A stretch of 64,000 nt of DNA from Desulfovibrio sp. 86 (GCF_902702915.1 NZ_LR738849.1:1674001-1738000), one strand, 5' to 3'; shown: positions 52,913-62,290, counted from the stretch's first letter. A program made the numbers and translations. The notes: generated from the sequence alone by a model not told the origin.

Positions 52913-53671
52913 ATGAACGGCATTGCGTATTACTACACAGATTCAGCCAAGGTAGAGCTCATCCTTACCAATGGTGCGCTCCGTCGCTATCCCTGGCATA
53001 TGCATACGCAGCATTGGACGGTCGGCGTCGTGAGCTCTGGAACCGTAACGGTAACGACAGAGACCGGCCTCAAAAAGTTGAGCGGCGGTGAACAGTTCTT
53101 CATACGGCCGTATGAGCCGCACAGTCTGGTTGTGGCTGCGGAAAGTTCGCTGTCTGTTTTTTGTGCTGAAAACAGGAATATGTTTTCAGAAAGAAAGGAC
53201 ATTTTTCAGGAGATTGTGTGTCGATTGCCCTCCCTGCAGAAGCAGGGTGGTTCACTCATACGACAATTGGATACTTGTTTGGAGAGCATGCTCTCCGCAG
53301 AAAAGGATCACACACCTTTATTGGATAAATGTGACTCCCTTCTTTATCGGTCTGTTCGGGCTGTGGTTTCTGTCGTGCTGGAAAATCCCGATAAGTTTGT
53401 TTCCATCAGGCAAATGGCTGCATACGCCGGGTACAGCCAGTGGCATTTCTTGCGCGCCTTTCAAAAGGTTACCAGCATGACGCCGCATGCGTTTCAGCTT
53501 CTTTGCCGCTTACGTCTGCTGCGCAGTATGCTGCGGGCGGACACGGAAAGCGCTGCCGCTGCCGCATCCGCCGGTTTTACCGACCAGAGCCATATGCATA
53601 AGGTCTTCAAGCACCATCACGGTATGACTCCCGGGCAATTCAAGCGGGCCAGCTTCAGGCTGGGACTGTGA
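52913..53671 (+). CDS. AraC-family transcriptional regulator
   Basis: 252 residues. An N-terminal cupin-like sensing part (about 20-90: YPWHMHTQHWTVGVVSSGTV, LSGGEQFFIRPYEPHSL) is followed by a helical linker. Two HTH units lie at about 160-250 (SIRQMAAYAGYSQWHFLRAF, MTPHAFQLLCRLRLLRSML, AAASAGFTDQSHMHKVFKHH, MTPGQFKR). The layout is the standard one-component sensor. Its 3' end overlaps by 17 bases the 3' end of the convergent cupin gene. Likely targets are the autotransporter upstream or the cupin gene, by position only. Confidence 0.93.
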   Translation: MNGIAYYYTDSAKVELILTNGALRRYPWHMHTQHWTVGVVSSGTVTVTTETGLKKLSGGEQFFIRPYEPHSLVVAAESSLSVFCAENRNMFSERKDIFQEIVCRLPSLQKQGGSLIRQLDTCLESMLSAEKDHTPLLDKCDSLLYRSVRAVVSVVLENPDKFVSIRQMAAYAGYSQWHFLRAFQKVTSMTPHAFQLLCRLRLLRSMLRADTESAAAAASAGFTDQSHMHKVFKHHHGMTPGQFKRASFRLGL

Positions 53672-54044
53672 TGAATTTGGCAAAAAGGTAGAGCCCTTCT
53701 TCGCCAGCTCTCACTTCGTGTTGCTCATCCCTGGGAATAATGGCCATCACGCCAGGGATGTAATGAATTTCCCCCGTCTCTGTCTGGCAGGTTCCGCTTC
53801 CCCTGATAATCTCGTGCAGTTCGATGCTGTTGGGATGCGTGTGCATCCCGATTTTATGGTTCGGCTTGATGCGCACAAGATGACACGTGAACAAGCCAGC
53901 CGTTTGTGCCGGTGTCACAATGTTTTTTAAGGATACTCCGGCAAAATCTTTGTGCTCGTTCCAGGGGCAAAGGCCGATATCCATCTGCTTTCCGGATTCA
54001 GCCAGCATTCCTGTTTCAAACTCATGAAATAAATTCTTTTCCAT
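53655..54044 (-). CDS. Small cupin protein
   Basis: 129 residues. The cupin core reads GMHTHPNSIELHEIIRGSG, the first metal motif with two His and a Glu, followed by IPGVMAIIPRDEQHEV with the last His. This is a single-domain cupin that could bind a metal and act as a small enzyme or sensor. It overlaps the AraC-type gene tail to tail by 17 bases. AGGAGG lies about eight bases upstream of the ATG. Substrate unknown. Confidence 0.87.
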   Translation of the reverse strand: MEKNLFHEFETGMLAESGKQMDIGLCPWNEHKDFAGVSLKNIVTPAQTAGLFTCHLVRIKPNHKIGMHTHPNSIELHEIIRGSGTCQTETGEIHYIPGVMAIIPRDEQHEVRAGEEGLYLFAKFITVPA

Positions 54045-54341
54045 AGCATGCCTCCTTGCGATAAACGGTATGGAGGCACAATAGGCAGTCAGCGCAAAAG
54101 CCTATTGTAAAAAATTGCTTTTTTCCAAAAAACAGAAATTGCTTGCCAGCAAAAATGCTTTGCCAGCCGGTACGCAAAAGAACCTCAGCCCTGCTCTGGC
54201 GCGGTTTGCCCTTGCAAATGTTCGGCTGCCCAATGACGCTGACGGGTTGTGATGCGGATGGAGTATGCCGCCGCTGGATCATGAGGAGAAGGGATTATAA
54301 TGCAGACAGGTTATGATGCTTTTGCCTTATGATTTCGCAGG

Positions 54342-55610
54342 TTATGGCGATGGCTTGCCGCCTTTTTCGGGTTTTTTCTCCACCCCGTCGCCCTTGCCGT
54401 TATTCACGCGCTCCGGCGCGTCTTCCTGACGGGCAAGGGTAAAGAGGCGGCCCCGCTGCACGGCCTGTCTGCCGAATTTTTCGCGCAGGTTGTCCAGAGC
54501 GGCGTCCAGTTTTTGTCTTTTGGCCTCAACCTGCGGGTCAAGGTTCTGCCCGGCGGCCTTGCCCGCGCCCGGCAGAAAAAGCTGGTTGGCGGGCGCGTCA
54601 AAGCCCGACACGCCAAGCCCGATGAGGCGCACCGGCTGCGGCAGGGGCAGTTCGGCCAGCAGGCGGCATCCTGTCTCGAATATGGTTTCCGTGGCGTTGA
54701 CGGGTTCTTCCAGCGTGCGCGAGCGCGTGATCTGCTTGAAATCGCAGAACTTCACCTTGAGGGTAATGGTGCGGCCCTTGTAGCCGTGCCTGCGCAGGGA
54801 GGCCCCCACGCGCTCGGCATGGGCCATGAGCATGCGCTGCAGGAACGTCCTGTCCCGCGTGTCCTGCGCAAAGGTGCATTCCGCGCTTTCGCTCTTGGCG
54901 GCGCGCTCGGTCTCCACCTTGCGGCTGTCGCGCCCGTGAACGCGCTCATAGAGCACAGCGCCCCATTTGCCGAAGCGACGTTCCATAACTTCCGGGCTGA
55001 AACGGCGCAACTGCCCCACGGTTTTGATGCCAAGGTCTTGCAGGCTCTGCACCATGCGCTTGCCGACTCCGGGAATCTTGCCCACGGGCAGGGCGCACAA
55101 AAAGGCGTCCACGTCTTCGGGGTACAGTATGAACACGCCGTCAGGCTTGTTCACCTCAGAGCATATCTTGGCCAGAAATTTTACCGGAGCCGCGCCCACC
55201 GAGCAGGTCAGGCCGCCCGTGACTTCCTCGATACGGGCCTTAATGGCTGCCACCAGTTCTTCCAGCGGGCCAAAAAGCCGCTCAAGGCCTGTGGCGTCCA
55301 CATAGGCCTCGTCCACGCTGGCTGGCTCCACAAGGGGGGAGAAATCCCGCAGGGCGTCCATGATGGCGTGGGAGAGTTCGCTGTATCGCGGGTAGCGCCC
55401 GCGCACGATGATTGCCTGCGGGCACAGCCGCCGCGCCACCACCATAGGCATGGCCGAATGCACGCCAAAGGCCCGCGCCTCGTAGGAACAGGTGGAAACC
55501 ACGCCCCTGTCGCTGCTGCCGCCCACAATGACGGGCTTGCCCCGCAGGTCGGGGTCGTCCATTTGCTCCACCGAAGCGAAGAAGGCGTCCATATCAATAT
55601 GAATAATCAT
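54342..55610 (-). CDS. dinB: DNA polymerase IV (Y family)
   Basis: 422 residues. Catalytic palm motifs are MIIHIDMDAFFASVEQ (Asp6, Asp8), VVSTCSYEARAFGV (steric gate region) and EPASVDEAYVDATG (Asp/Glu pair). The thumb helix-hairpin-helix is LPVGKIPGVGKRMVQ. The little-finger domain is KGRTITLKVKFCDFKQITRSRT. A Lys/Gly/Glu-rich tail of about 40 residues follows and has no clear beta-clamp motif. It copies damaged DNA with low fidelity. It stands alone; no LexA box is convincing upstream. Confidence 0.95.
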   Translation of the reverse strand: MIIHIDMDAFFASVEQMDDPDLRGKPVIVGGSSDRGVVSTCSYEARAFGVHSAMPMVVARRLCPQAIIVRGRYPRYSELSHAIMDALRDFSPLVEPASVDEAYVDATGLERLFGPLEELVAAIKARIEEVTGGLTCSVGAAPVKFLAKICSEVNKPDGVFILYPEDVDAFLCALPVGKIPGVGKRMVQSLQDLGIKTVGQLRRFSPEVMERRFGKWGAVLYERVHGRDSRKVETERAAKSESAECTFAQDTRDRTFLQRMLMAHAERVGASLRRHGYKGRTITLKVKFCDFKQITRSRTLEEPVNATETIFETGCRLLAELPLPQPVRLIGLGVSGFDAPANQLFLPGAGKAAGQNLDPQVEAKRQKLDAALDNLREKFGRQAVQRGRLFTLARQEDAPERVNNGKGDGVEKKPEKGGKPSP

Positions 55611-55802
55611 GGCGGCGGCCCTGGGGGCTGTTTACGAATGAAATGAGTTAACGACTGCTTGTGGGATACTTGAGGGTAGCACGGGGCGGCCAGACAGGGC
55701 AAACGCCGGGCAAGGGGCGTCGCGCGCGCCAGGCTGCAGGCAGGGCTGCACTTGTGGTTCAGTTCCGAAGGCCCTTCGCACCATGCCAGAATATACCAAG
55801 AA

Positions 55803-55863
55803 TTTTAGGGGGAGGGGGTGTGGGGGAGGGACCCTTTTGCAAAAGGGTCCCTCCCCCACAAAG
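55803..55863. repeat. GC-rich hairpin cassette, family C
   Basis: The same cassette in reverse orientation: TTTTAGGGGGAGGGGG, then GGGGGAGGGACCC, TTTTGCAAAA, GGGTCCCTCCCCC. It is 30 bases from a family A copy. Confidence 0.82.
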
Positions 55864-55893
55864 GATTCAAGAATACAATGAGGTCTGTACCTA

Positions 55894-56046
55894 AGGAAGC
55901 ACTGATTAAAGATCCTCCTGGAAACGCGCAGTTATTTCGTTTGGCAAGGCGCGATATTTTTTTGAAGCAGGAGTGGACTCTTCCGTCCTCGACTGTTTCA
56001 AAAAAAGTGAAGCAAGTCCGCCAAACGGAATAAATCAGCGTTTCCT
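55894..56046. repeat. Repeat family A, full copy, abutting the antiporter stop codon
   Basis: About 153 bp from GGAAGCACTGATTAAAG to AATAAATCAGCGTTTCC with the full central stem. GGAAGCACTGATT at one end is the near-exact complement of AATCAGCGTTTCC at the other. The antiporter stop (56049-56047) touches its right end. Confidence 0.9.
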
Positions 56047-57735
56047 TTAGTCCAGCTTGAGGCGAACCCTTTCAAGCTCCGTCTGCACAAAGGCTTCCGG
56101 CGAACCAAGGTAGCGCAGCAGATATTCGGACATGCCCAGCGCCACTTCGCGTTCGCCGCTGAACACGGCGGTAACGCCCTGCTGGCGCAGCTTGCGCGCG
56201 TCGCGCGCAAAGGACGTGTGCACAAGGATGCGCACATCGGGGTTGACGGCGCTGGCAATGGCCGCCACATCCGAGGCCGGTATGCTGGGCGTGGTCAAAA
56301 GCAGGGCTTCGGCCCTTTCAAGGCCGGCCTCGCGCAGCACCTCGGCCTGGCTGGCGTCGCCGTGAATGATGGGCAGGCCCTTGCCGCGTTCCTTGCGCAC
56401 GGTGTCGATGTTCATTTCCACCACCACGGGCGTGATGCCGCTCTCGCGCAAAATGCTGCAACAGCTCCGGCCCACGGGGCCGTAACCGATGATCACAACA
56501 TGGGGCTTGCCGTCATCCGCTGTTGTGACGGGCGGGCTTTCTGCGGGTGCGCCGTTTTTGCGTTTACCCTCGATCCAGCGCGCCACGCTTTCAAGCTTGC
56601 GGAAAATCAAGGGGTTCAGCGTAATGGAAATCATGGCCGCCGGAATGATGGCATTGTTGACCCTGGCGTCAAAAATGCCGAGGCTGATGCCCATGGCAGC
56701 GAGAATAAAGGAAAATTCGCCGATCTGCGAGAGCGAGGCCGAAACAGCCAGGCCCAGCCGCAAGGGCTTGCGAAACAGGGTGGTCATGACCAGCGCGCCC
56801 AGAGGCTTGACCACCATGATGACAAAGAGAGTTACGAGCATGAGGGGCCAGTCCGTAAGCAGGGCCACGGGATCAAAGAGCATGCCCACTGAAACGAAAA
56901 AGAGCACCGCAAAGGCGTCGCGCAGGGGCAGGGCCTCTGCGGCGGCGCGCGCGCTGAACTCGGACTGTCCCACCACCATGCCCGCCAGAAAAGCCCCCAG
57001 GGCCATGCTGGCGTCAAAGACGTAGGCGGCCGCCACGGCGATGCCGAGGGCCAGGGCTATGACGGCCAGGGTAAAGAGGTCGCGCGTGCCCGTGCGGGCC
57101 ACATAGCCCAGAAACAGGGGGATAAGCTTCTGCCCCACAATGAGGGTAAAGGCCGTAAGCCCGGCCAGTTTGAGCAGGGTGAAGCCAAGGGCGCTCCAGA
57201 ATTCGCCGCCGGGGCTGAGCACGGCGGGCAGCAGCACCAGCAGCAGGATGGTGAAGATGTCCTCCACCACCAGCCAGCCCAGGGCCACGTGCCCCGTATG
57301 GGTGTGGAGCTGGTGATTGTCGGTGAGAACGCGGGTGAGCACCACGGTGCTTGCCACGGATATGGCCATGCCGAAGATGGCCGAGGACATCAGGGAAAAG
57401 CCGAAGAAATAGTGCAGCAAGACCATACTGGCCAGGGTGGCGGCGGAAATCTGCACGGCAGCGCCGCTGAGGGCTATGGTCCCCACGGCCAGAAGATCCT
57501 TGAGGTGAAAGTGCAGGCCCACGCCGAACATGAGCAAAATGACGCCGATTTCAGCGCATTGGGCCGCCGTGGAGGCGTCGGCCTCGAATCCGGGCGAATA
57601 CGGCCCCACCAGAATGCCTGCCAGCAGATAGCCCACAAGCGGCGAAAGGCGCAGCTTCTGGGTGATGAAGCCCAGGACCATGGCTGCGGAAAGGCCGCCC
57701 GCAAGGGTCAGTATCAGGTCAGTCTGGTGTTCCAC
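56047..57735 (-). CDS. Monovalent cation:proton antiporter with TrkA-N domain (KefB/YbaL type)
   Basis: 562 residues. About 12 membrane segments (1-385) carry CPA2 family motifs: LGFITQKLRLSPLVGYLLAG, MFGVGLHFHLKDL, GWLVVEDIFTILLL and ASLSQIGEFSFILA. From about residue 412 a Rossmann RCK_N domain (HVVIIGYGPVGRSC, VVEMNIDTV, HGDASQAEVL) binds a nucleotide and gates transport. The C-terminal TrkA-C domain is missing. It probably exchanges K+ or Na+ for H+ in the inner membrane. It is last in the operon with hom, the ATP-grasp gene and yjbQ, three bases after yjbQ. Confidence 0.92.
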   Translation of the reverse strand: MEHQTDLILTLAGGLSAAMVLGFITQKLRLSPLVGYLLAGILVGPYSPGFEADASTAAQCAEIGVILLMFGVGLHFHLKDLLAVGTIALSGAAVQISAATLASMVLLHYFFGFSLMSSAIFGMAISVASTVVLTRVLTDNHQLHTHTGHVALGWLVVEDIFTILLLVLLPAVLSPGGEFWSALGFTLLKLAGLTAFTLIVGQKLIPLFLGYVARTGTRDLFTLAVIALALGIAVAAAYVFDASMALGAFLAGMVVGQSEFSARAAAEALPLRDAFAVLFFVSVGMLFDPVALLTDWPLMLVTLFVIMVVKPLGALVMTTLFRKPLRLGLAVSASLSQIGEFSFILAAMGISLGIFDARVNNAIIPAAMISITLNPLIFRKLESVARWIEGKRKNGAPAESPPVTTADDGKPHVVIIGYGPVGRSCCSILRESGITPVVVEMNIDTVRKERGKGLPIIHGDASQAEVLREAGLERAEALLLTTPSIPASDVAAIASAVNPDVRILVHTSFARDARKLRQQGVTAVFSGEREVALGMSEYLLRYLGSPEAFVQTELERVRLKLD

Positions 57736-57738
57736 GGC

Positions 57739-58155
57739 TTACTCCTCCTGGCCGGCCAGCCATTGCAGCCAGATGTTGCGGCGGCGCGGGCCGTCGCCTT
57801 CGCACAGATAGACGGACTGCCACGTGCCGAGGCAGAGTTCGCCGTTTTCCACAAAAAGGGTCAGTGAGGGGCCGTGCAGGGTGGCCTTGATGTGGGCGTC
57901 GCTGTTGCCTTCGGCGTGGTGATAGTCGCCAAGACGGGGAACAAGCCCGTTGAAGAAGGCCAGCATGTCGCGGCGCACGTCGGGGTCTGCCCCTTCGTTG
58001 ATGGTGAGGCCGCAGGTCGTATGCGGGCAGAAGAGCGCCAGCACGCCGTTGCGCCAGCCTTTTTCAATGGCGTTGCGGCGCACCACGCTACGCAGTTGCG
58101 AGGTTATGTCGCGCATGTCGCTGCGGCTTGTGGTCTCAAATTCCAGACTGAGCAC
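57739..58155 (-). CDS. YjbQ family protein (UPF0047)
   Basis: 138 residues. The family signature FCPHTTCGLTINEGADPDVRRDM is visible (His, Thr, Asn and Asp of the conserved pocket), with HAEGNSDAHIKATLHGPS and ELCLGTWQSVYLCEGDGPR later. The fold is a small beta-alpha sandwich. Members can complement thiamin phosphate synthase weakly; their true role is unsettled. The gene lies 18 bases after the ATP-grasp gene and three before the antiporter. Confidence 0.93.
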   Translation of the reverse strand: MLSLEFETTSRSDMRDITSQLRSVVRRNAIEKGWRNGVLALFCPHTTCGLTINEGADPDVRRDMLAFFNGLVPRLGDYHHAEGNSDAHIKATLHGPSLTLFVENGELCLGTWQSVYLCEGDGPRRRNIWLQWLAGQEE

Positions 58156-58173
58156 AACCGCCTCCTTGAGGGG

Positions 58174-59418
58174 TCAGATTAGGGCAAATTCCAGCAGGTC
58201 GGACTGGACGATGCTGTCCAGCTCTTCCCGCCGGTTTTCGGGAGTTTCGGTAAACAGAAAGCCGAACAGGCCATACCGGGTATAGTCGTTGCGGCGCAGG
58301 CAGAGCACCTTTGCAAATCGTTGCGCCAGAGCCTCGTAGTCAAAGTCGCGTATGGGCGGGCAGTTGGCGGGCTTGCCCAGCGCCATGAGGGTATACAGCT
58401 TGCCTTCCCTGCCTTTGAGGATGCTGTTCCAGTCCGGTTTCGCGCCTTCAAGAAAGCAGCCGTAGGAATGGAAGCCCCAGGCGAAAAGGCTGACGTCCGT
58501 ACTGCACCAGCCGGCAAAGCGCAGGGGGTTGAACTCGATGGGCAGGATGCGCCCGGACGCGTGGCGGCGCAGTTCCACGTGCGCCGGAAAGTTGCGCAGG
58601 CCCAGCAGGGCGTTGACCCTGTTGAACCAGTCCTCAAATCCCGCCAGACGTTCGTGGATGATGCTCGCGCTGGTGTAGTAGAGGCGATCGCTCACGTCGT
58701 CGTCGCCGGTGAACTCGTGCCGCAGGATATTGCAGACCACGGCCTGTCCGTCCTGGTCAAAGTATACATCCACGGCGTATTCATCGCCATCAATATATTC
58801 TTCCAGCAGCCAGTCGTTGCCGTCAACCACCGATTGCGGGTACTGCGCGGCCCAGCGCTCCGCTTCTGCGGCAATGGCGCTTTTGGCGGCATGCCAGTCC
58901 TGGGCGTTGCCGATGCGGTAGACCCCAAGGCTGAAAAATCCCACGGCGGGCTTGAGCACGCAGGGGGTGCACAGGGCTTCGAAGGGCAGGGCCTGCATTT
59001 CTGCAAGGCTGAGGCGGCGGTAGTAATAGTCCGGGTCCAGCGGGCGCAGCAGTTCGCGGGTAAGCGCCTTGTTCTTGAGCTTGGCAATGGCCTCGGCCAG
59101 GGCAGGGGAGCAGTGCTCCGTCACCCAGGCCAGGGAATTTTCGGAGCAGGTGTACAGGCGGGGGGGGACTGCCGCGCCCTGAGCCTGACCGTGAGCCTGG
59201 CCCTGAATCTGGTTCTGACCGTGGTCATAATCCTGGCCCTGTCCGCGCAGCATGGCGGCAAAACGGTCTTCGGGCACGAGGTTGAGCGCCTGCCTGCCCT
59301 GCATTTTCAGTTCTGTGGAACAGGCCCGCGCCATGTAGTTGTCGAGTACCGGTTCCTGCCGGGCTGCCGTGTAGGCCAGCAGCTCCGGCGAAACATAGGG
59401 TTGGTCGAGAATGATCAT
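58174..59418 (-). CDS. ATP-grasp enzyme of unknown substrate
   Basis: 414 residues. ATP-grasp landmarks are CVLKPAVGFFSLGVYRI (lysine and glycine-rich loop), WLLEEYIDGDEYAVDVYFD, HVELRRHASGRILPIEFNPLRFAG (metal-binding Glu and Asn), and a C-terminal lobe. Residues about 60-82 form a Gln/Gly-rich run (GQNQIQGQAHGQAQG). The enzyme should join a carboxylate to an amine or thiol using ATP; the substrate is unknown. Its ATG overlaps the hom stop by four bases (ATGA), so it is coupled to homoserine synthesis genes. Link to amino acid metabolism is by context only. Confidence 0.85.
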   Translation of the reverse strand: MIILDQPYVSPELLAYTAARQEPVLDNYMARACSTELKMQGRQALNLVPEDRFAAMLRGQGQDYDHGQNQIQGQAHGQAQGAAVPPRLYTCSENSLAWVTEHCSPALAEAIAKLKNKALTRELLRPLDPDYYYRRLSLAEMQALPFEALCTPCVLKPAVGFFSLGVYRIGNAQDWHAAKSAIAAEAERWAAQYPQSVVDGNDWLLEEYIDGDEYAVDVYFDQDGQAVVCNILRHEFTGDDDVSDRLYYTSASIIHERLAGFEDWFNRVNALLGLRNFPAHVELRRHASGRILPIEFNPLRFAGWCSTDVSLFAWGFHSYGCFLEGAKPDWNSILKGREGKLYTLMALGKPANCPPIRDFDYEALAQRFAKVLCLRRNDYTRYGLFGFLFTETPENRREELDSIVQSDLLEFALI

Positions 59419-60764
59419 TCGCCGCCCAGCACGCGGAAGTACACCGCGGGTTCCTTGAGCAGGCCAGCGTCAAGCGTGCGCTGCAGGGCGTCGCTCATGG
59501 CCTGGGCCGTTGTTTCGTGCGTCATGAAGACCAGGGGCACGCCCTGACCTTCGTCGGATTTCTGGATGACCTGGGCCATGCTGATGCCCTCGGCGGCCAT
59601 GCAGCCCGAAAGGTCGCGCAGCACGCCGGGGGCGTCCTGCACCATCACGCGCACGTAGTAGCACGAGCGCCATTCCTCGGGCGGCACAATGGCGGCCTTG
59701 GGCAGTTCCTTGCTCACAAAGCCGGTGTTGTTGGGGCGTTCATCGCGAGCGACGGCCAGCAGGTCGGCCAGCACGGCCCCGGCGGTGGGCATGTCGCCCG
59801 CGCCGCGCCCGTGGAAGAAGAGCGGGCCGGAGGCGTTGGCGTCCACGCGTACGGCATTGTATGCGCCGCCCACGCGCGCCAGCAGATATTTGTGGTAGAC
59901 AAGGGCGGGAAAAACCCCGGCTTCGAGGCGTACCGGCCCGTCGCCGCAGTCCTTGGCGCCGGCCTTTTCTTCGGGACAGGGCGCCTGGCGCACCTGGCCG
60001 ATGAGCTTGATGCGGTAGCCGAATTCGCGGGCCAGCCGGATGTCCAGGGCCGAAAGGCCACGGATGCCGCGCACAGAGAGGGCCGTGTAGGGATAGTGCA
60101 CCCCGTAGGCCAGGCGGATGAGCAAAATGAGCTTGTGCGCCGCGTCGTGCCCGTCGATGTCCAGGGTGGGATCGGCCTCGGCGTAGCCCAGGTGCTGGGC
60201 CTGCTTGAGGGCCACGTCAAAATCCAGACCGTTGGAGGTCATTTCGGACAGGATATAGTTGCTCGTGCCGTTGAGAATGCCCATGAGGGACTGGATGCGG
60301 TTGCCCGTGAGGCTTTCCTTGAGGGCTTCCACAATGGGCACGGCTCCGGCCACGCTGGCCTCGTAGCGCAGGATGCGCTTCTTGCGGTCAGCCTTCTGGA
60401 ACAGCGCAAGGCCTTCCTCGGCCAGCAGGGCCTTGTTGGCGGTGACAATGTGCTTGCCCTGGTCAAGAGCGCGGTCAATGAGGTCACGGGCATGGTCAAT
60501 GCCGCCCATAAGCTCCACCAGCACGTCGATTTCGGGATCGTCCGTAAGGTCGCGGGGATTGGTGGTCAGTTCCGCCCCATCGGGCAGGGGGATGCTGCGC
60601 GCCTTCTTGGCATTGCGCACCAGAACCTTCTTGAGCAGGATGTCCCGACCGGAGCGGCGGCGGATGAGATCCGCGTTTTCCTCGATCAGGCGTACCAGGC
60701 CGCCGCCCACTGTGCCGAATCCGGCCAGGCCCACTACCAGTGGCTTGTCGCTGTTCTTGGTCAT
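59415..60764 (-). CDS. hom: Homoserine dehydrogenase
   Basis: 449 residues from ATG 60764 (CGGAG upstream). The NAD(P) loop is VGLAGFGTVGGGLVRL. VELMGGIDHARDLI, TANKALLAEEG, YEASVAGAVPIVEAL and GILNGTSNYILSEM follow. The catalytic Lys region is LGYAEADPTLDIDGHDAAHKL. A C-terminal ACT domain (about 355-449: VRVMVQDAPGVLRDLSGCMA) gives feedback control, usually by threonine. It reduces aspartate semialdehyde to homoserine. First gene of a four-gene operon with the ATP-grasp enzyme, yjbQ and antiporter. Confidence 0.96.
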   Translation of the reverse strand: MTKNSDKPLVVGLAGFGTVGGGLVRLIEENADLIRRRSGRDILLKKVLVRNAKKARSIPLPDGAELTTNPRDLTDDPEIDVLVELMGGIDHARDLIDRALDQGKHIVTANKALLAEEGLALFQKADRKKRILRYEASVAGAVPIVEALKESLTGNRIQSLMGILNGTSNYILSEMTSNGLDFDVALKQAQHLGYAEADPTLDIDGHDAAHKLILLIRLAYGVHYPYTALSVRGIRGLSALDIRLAREFGYRIKLIGQVRQAPCPEEKAGAKDCGDGPVRLEAGVFPALVYHKYLLARVGGAYNAVRVDANASGPLFFHGRGAGDMPTAGAVLADLLAVARDERPNNTGFVSKELPKAAIVPPEEWRSCYYVRVMVQDAPGVLRDLSGCMAAEGISMAQVIQKSDEGQGVPLVFMTHETTAQAMSDALQRTLDAGLLKEPAVYFRVLGGE

Positions 60765-60960
60765 GATTTCTCCGAAAGTGCCCGGTAGCAAAGCCGCAAC
60801 TGATAAGGCATAAGGCACCGGTTTTGACAGAGGCCGGGCAAGCCCGGCCTCCGCGTTTCTATTCTTCTACGTTATGCGCCAACAGTTCTCAATAGCTGAA
60901 GGCGCGGAACAGGCGTGTCAAAAACACTGGCAATGTCTGTGTTGCGCGGCAATCTGACTT

Positions 60961-61112
60961 TAGAGCAGATTAACTTTGAAATGCTTCACATTTCAAAGTT
61001 TTCATTCAGCCGAAAAATGCGATTTTCGGCTGAATCCACGCCACGTTGTGGCGCGCTGCACTTTCGTGCAGCGTTAGAGCATTTACACTTTTTCAAAGGT
61101 AAAATGCTCTAG
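60961..61112. repeat. Repeat family B (long form 1), overlapping the alaC stop codon
   Basis: 152 bp nearly identical to 25870-26020, bounded by TAGAGCAGAT and AAATGCTCTAG. Its last CTAG contains the stop codon (61111-61109) of the minus-strand aminotransferase gene. Stem-loops include TCAGCCGAAAAATGCG with its partner and CCACGTTGTGG. Confidence 0.88.
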
Positions 61113-62290
61113 TCGGCTGTGCCAGACAAAAGCTTGCGCATGCTGCTGACGGCCTGTCGCGTGCGGTGTTCGTTTTCAATAAGGGCAAAGCGCACGTATT
61201 CGTCGCCGTAAGAGCCGAAGCCAAGACCCGGCGAAACGGCCACGTGGGCTTCGGTGAGCAGCAGCTTGGAAAACTCCACGGAGCCCATCTTGCGGAAGGC
61301 TTCGGGGATGCGCGCCCAGACGAACATGGTGGCCTTGGGTGAAGGCACTTCCCAGCCGATGCGGTTGAGGCCATCGATAAGGCGGTCGCGCCGTTCCCTG
61401 TAGACGTCGCAGATGTTCTGCACGCAGTCTTCCGGGCCGTTGAGGGCCACGGTGGCGGCTATCTGCACGGGCTGGAAGATGCCGTAGTCAAGATAGCTCT
61501 TGATGCGGCCCAGCGCGTGGATGAGGTGCTTGTTGCCCATGCAGAAGCCCACGCGCCAGCCGGGCATGGAGTAGCTTTTGGACAGGGTGTAGAATTCCAC
61601 GCCCACGTCCTTGGCGCCTTTTGCCTGAAGAAAGCTCGGGGCCTTGTAGCCGTCGAAAACAAGGTCGGCGTAGGCCAGGTCATGGATGACCCAGATGTTG
61701 TTTGCCTTGGCGAATTCCACAATCTTTTCAAAAAAGGCCAGATCCGTCACCTCTGTGGTGGGATTGTGCGGATAGCAGAGAAAAAGCAGCTTGGGCTTGG
61801 GCCAGGCCTGACGGGTGGCGGTCTCAAGGTCTTCAAAAAAATCCCTGCCGGGGCCGATGGGCACGCTGCGCACATCCGCGCCCGCAATGATGGGGGCGTA
61901 TTTGTGTATGGGGTAGGTGGGGTCGGGCGCGAGCACCACGTCGCCGGGCTCAAGCATGGCCAGCGAAAGGTGGGCGAGGCCTTCCTTGGAGCCCATGGTC
62001 ACAATGGCTTCGCTTTCCGGGTCAAGGTCCACGTCAAAGTGGCGCTTGTAGCGGTCACAGACGGCCTTGCGCAGGTTGGGTATGCCGCGCGAAAGGGAAT
62101 AGCGGTGGTTGACGGGCTTGAGTGCTGCCTCTGCGAGCTTTTCCACAATGGGTGCGGGCGTGGGGATGTCCGGATTGCCCATGCTGAAGTCCACGATGTC
62201 GATGTTCTGCCGACGAAGCCGCATCTTGAGATCTCCCACCACGGCGAAAACGTAGGGGGGTAGGCGGCGAATGCGTGAAAACTCTTCCAT
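61109..62290 (-). CDS. alaC: Pyridoxal phosphate aminotransferase, AlaC type
   Basis: 393 residues from ATG 62290 (GGGAG upstream). Very close in wording to E. coli Ala[67 protein letters not shown] and [18 protein letters not shown]. The PLP lysine is in [14 protein letters not shown], and the substrate-carboxylate Arg is near the end ([17 protein letters not shown]). It makes alanine from pyruvate and glutamate. It is separated from hom by a family B repeat and 345 bases, so it is probably an independent unit. Confidence 0.92.
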   Translation of the reverse strand: MEEFSRIRRLPPYVFAVVGDLKMRLRRQNIDIVDFSMGNPDIPTPAPIVEKLAEAALKPVNHRYSLSRGIPNLRKAVCDRYKRHFDVDLDPESEAIVTMGSKEGLAHLSLAMLEPGDVVLAPDPTYPIHKYAPIIAGADVRSVPIGPGRDFFEDLETATRQAWPKPKLLFLCYPHNPTTEVTDLAFFEKIVEFAKANNIWVIHDLAYADLVFDGYKAPSFLQAKGAKDVGVEFYTLSKSYSMPGWRVGFCMGNKHLIHALGRIKSYLDYGIFQPVQIAATVALNGPEDCVQNICDVYRERRDRLIDGLNRIGWEVPSPKATMFVWARIPEAFRKMGSVEFSKLLLTEAHVAVSPGLGFGSYGDEYVRFALIENEHRTRQAVSSMRKLLSGTAD

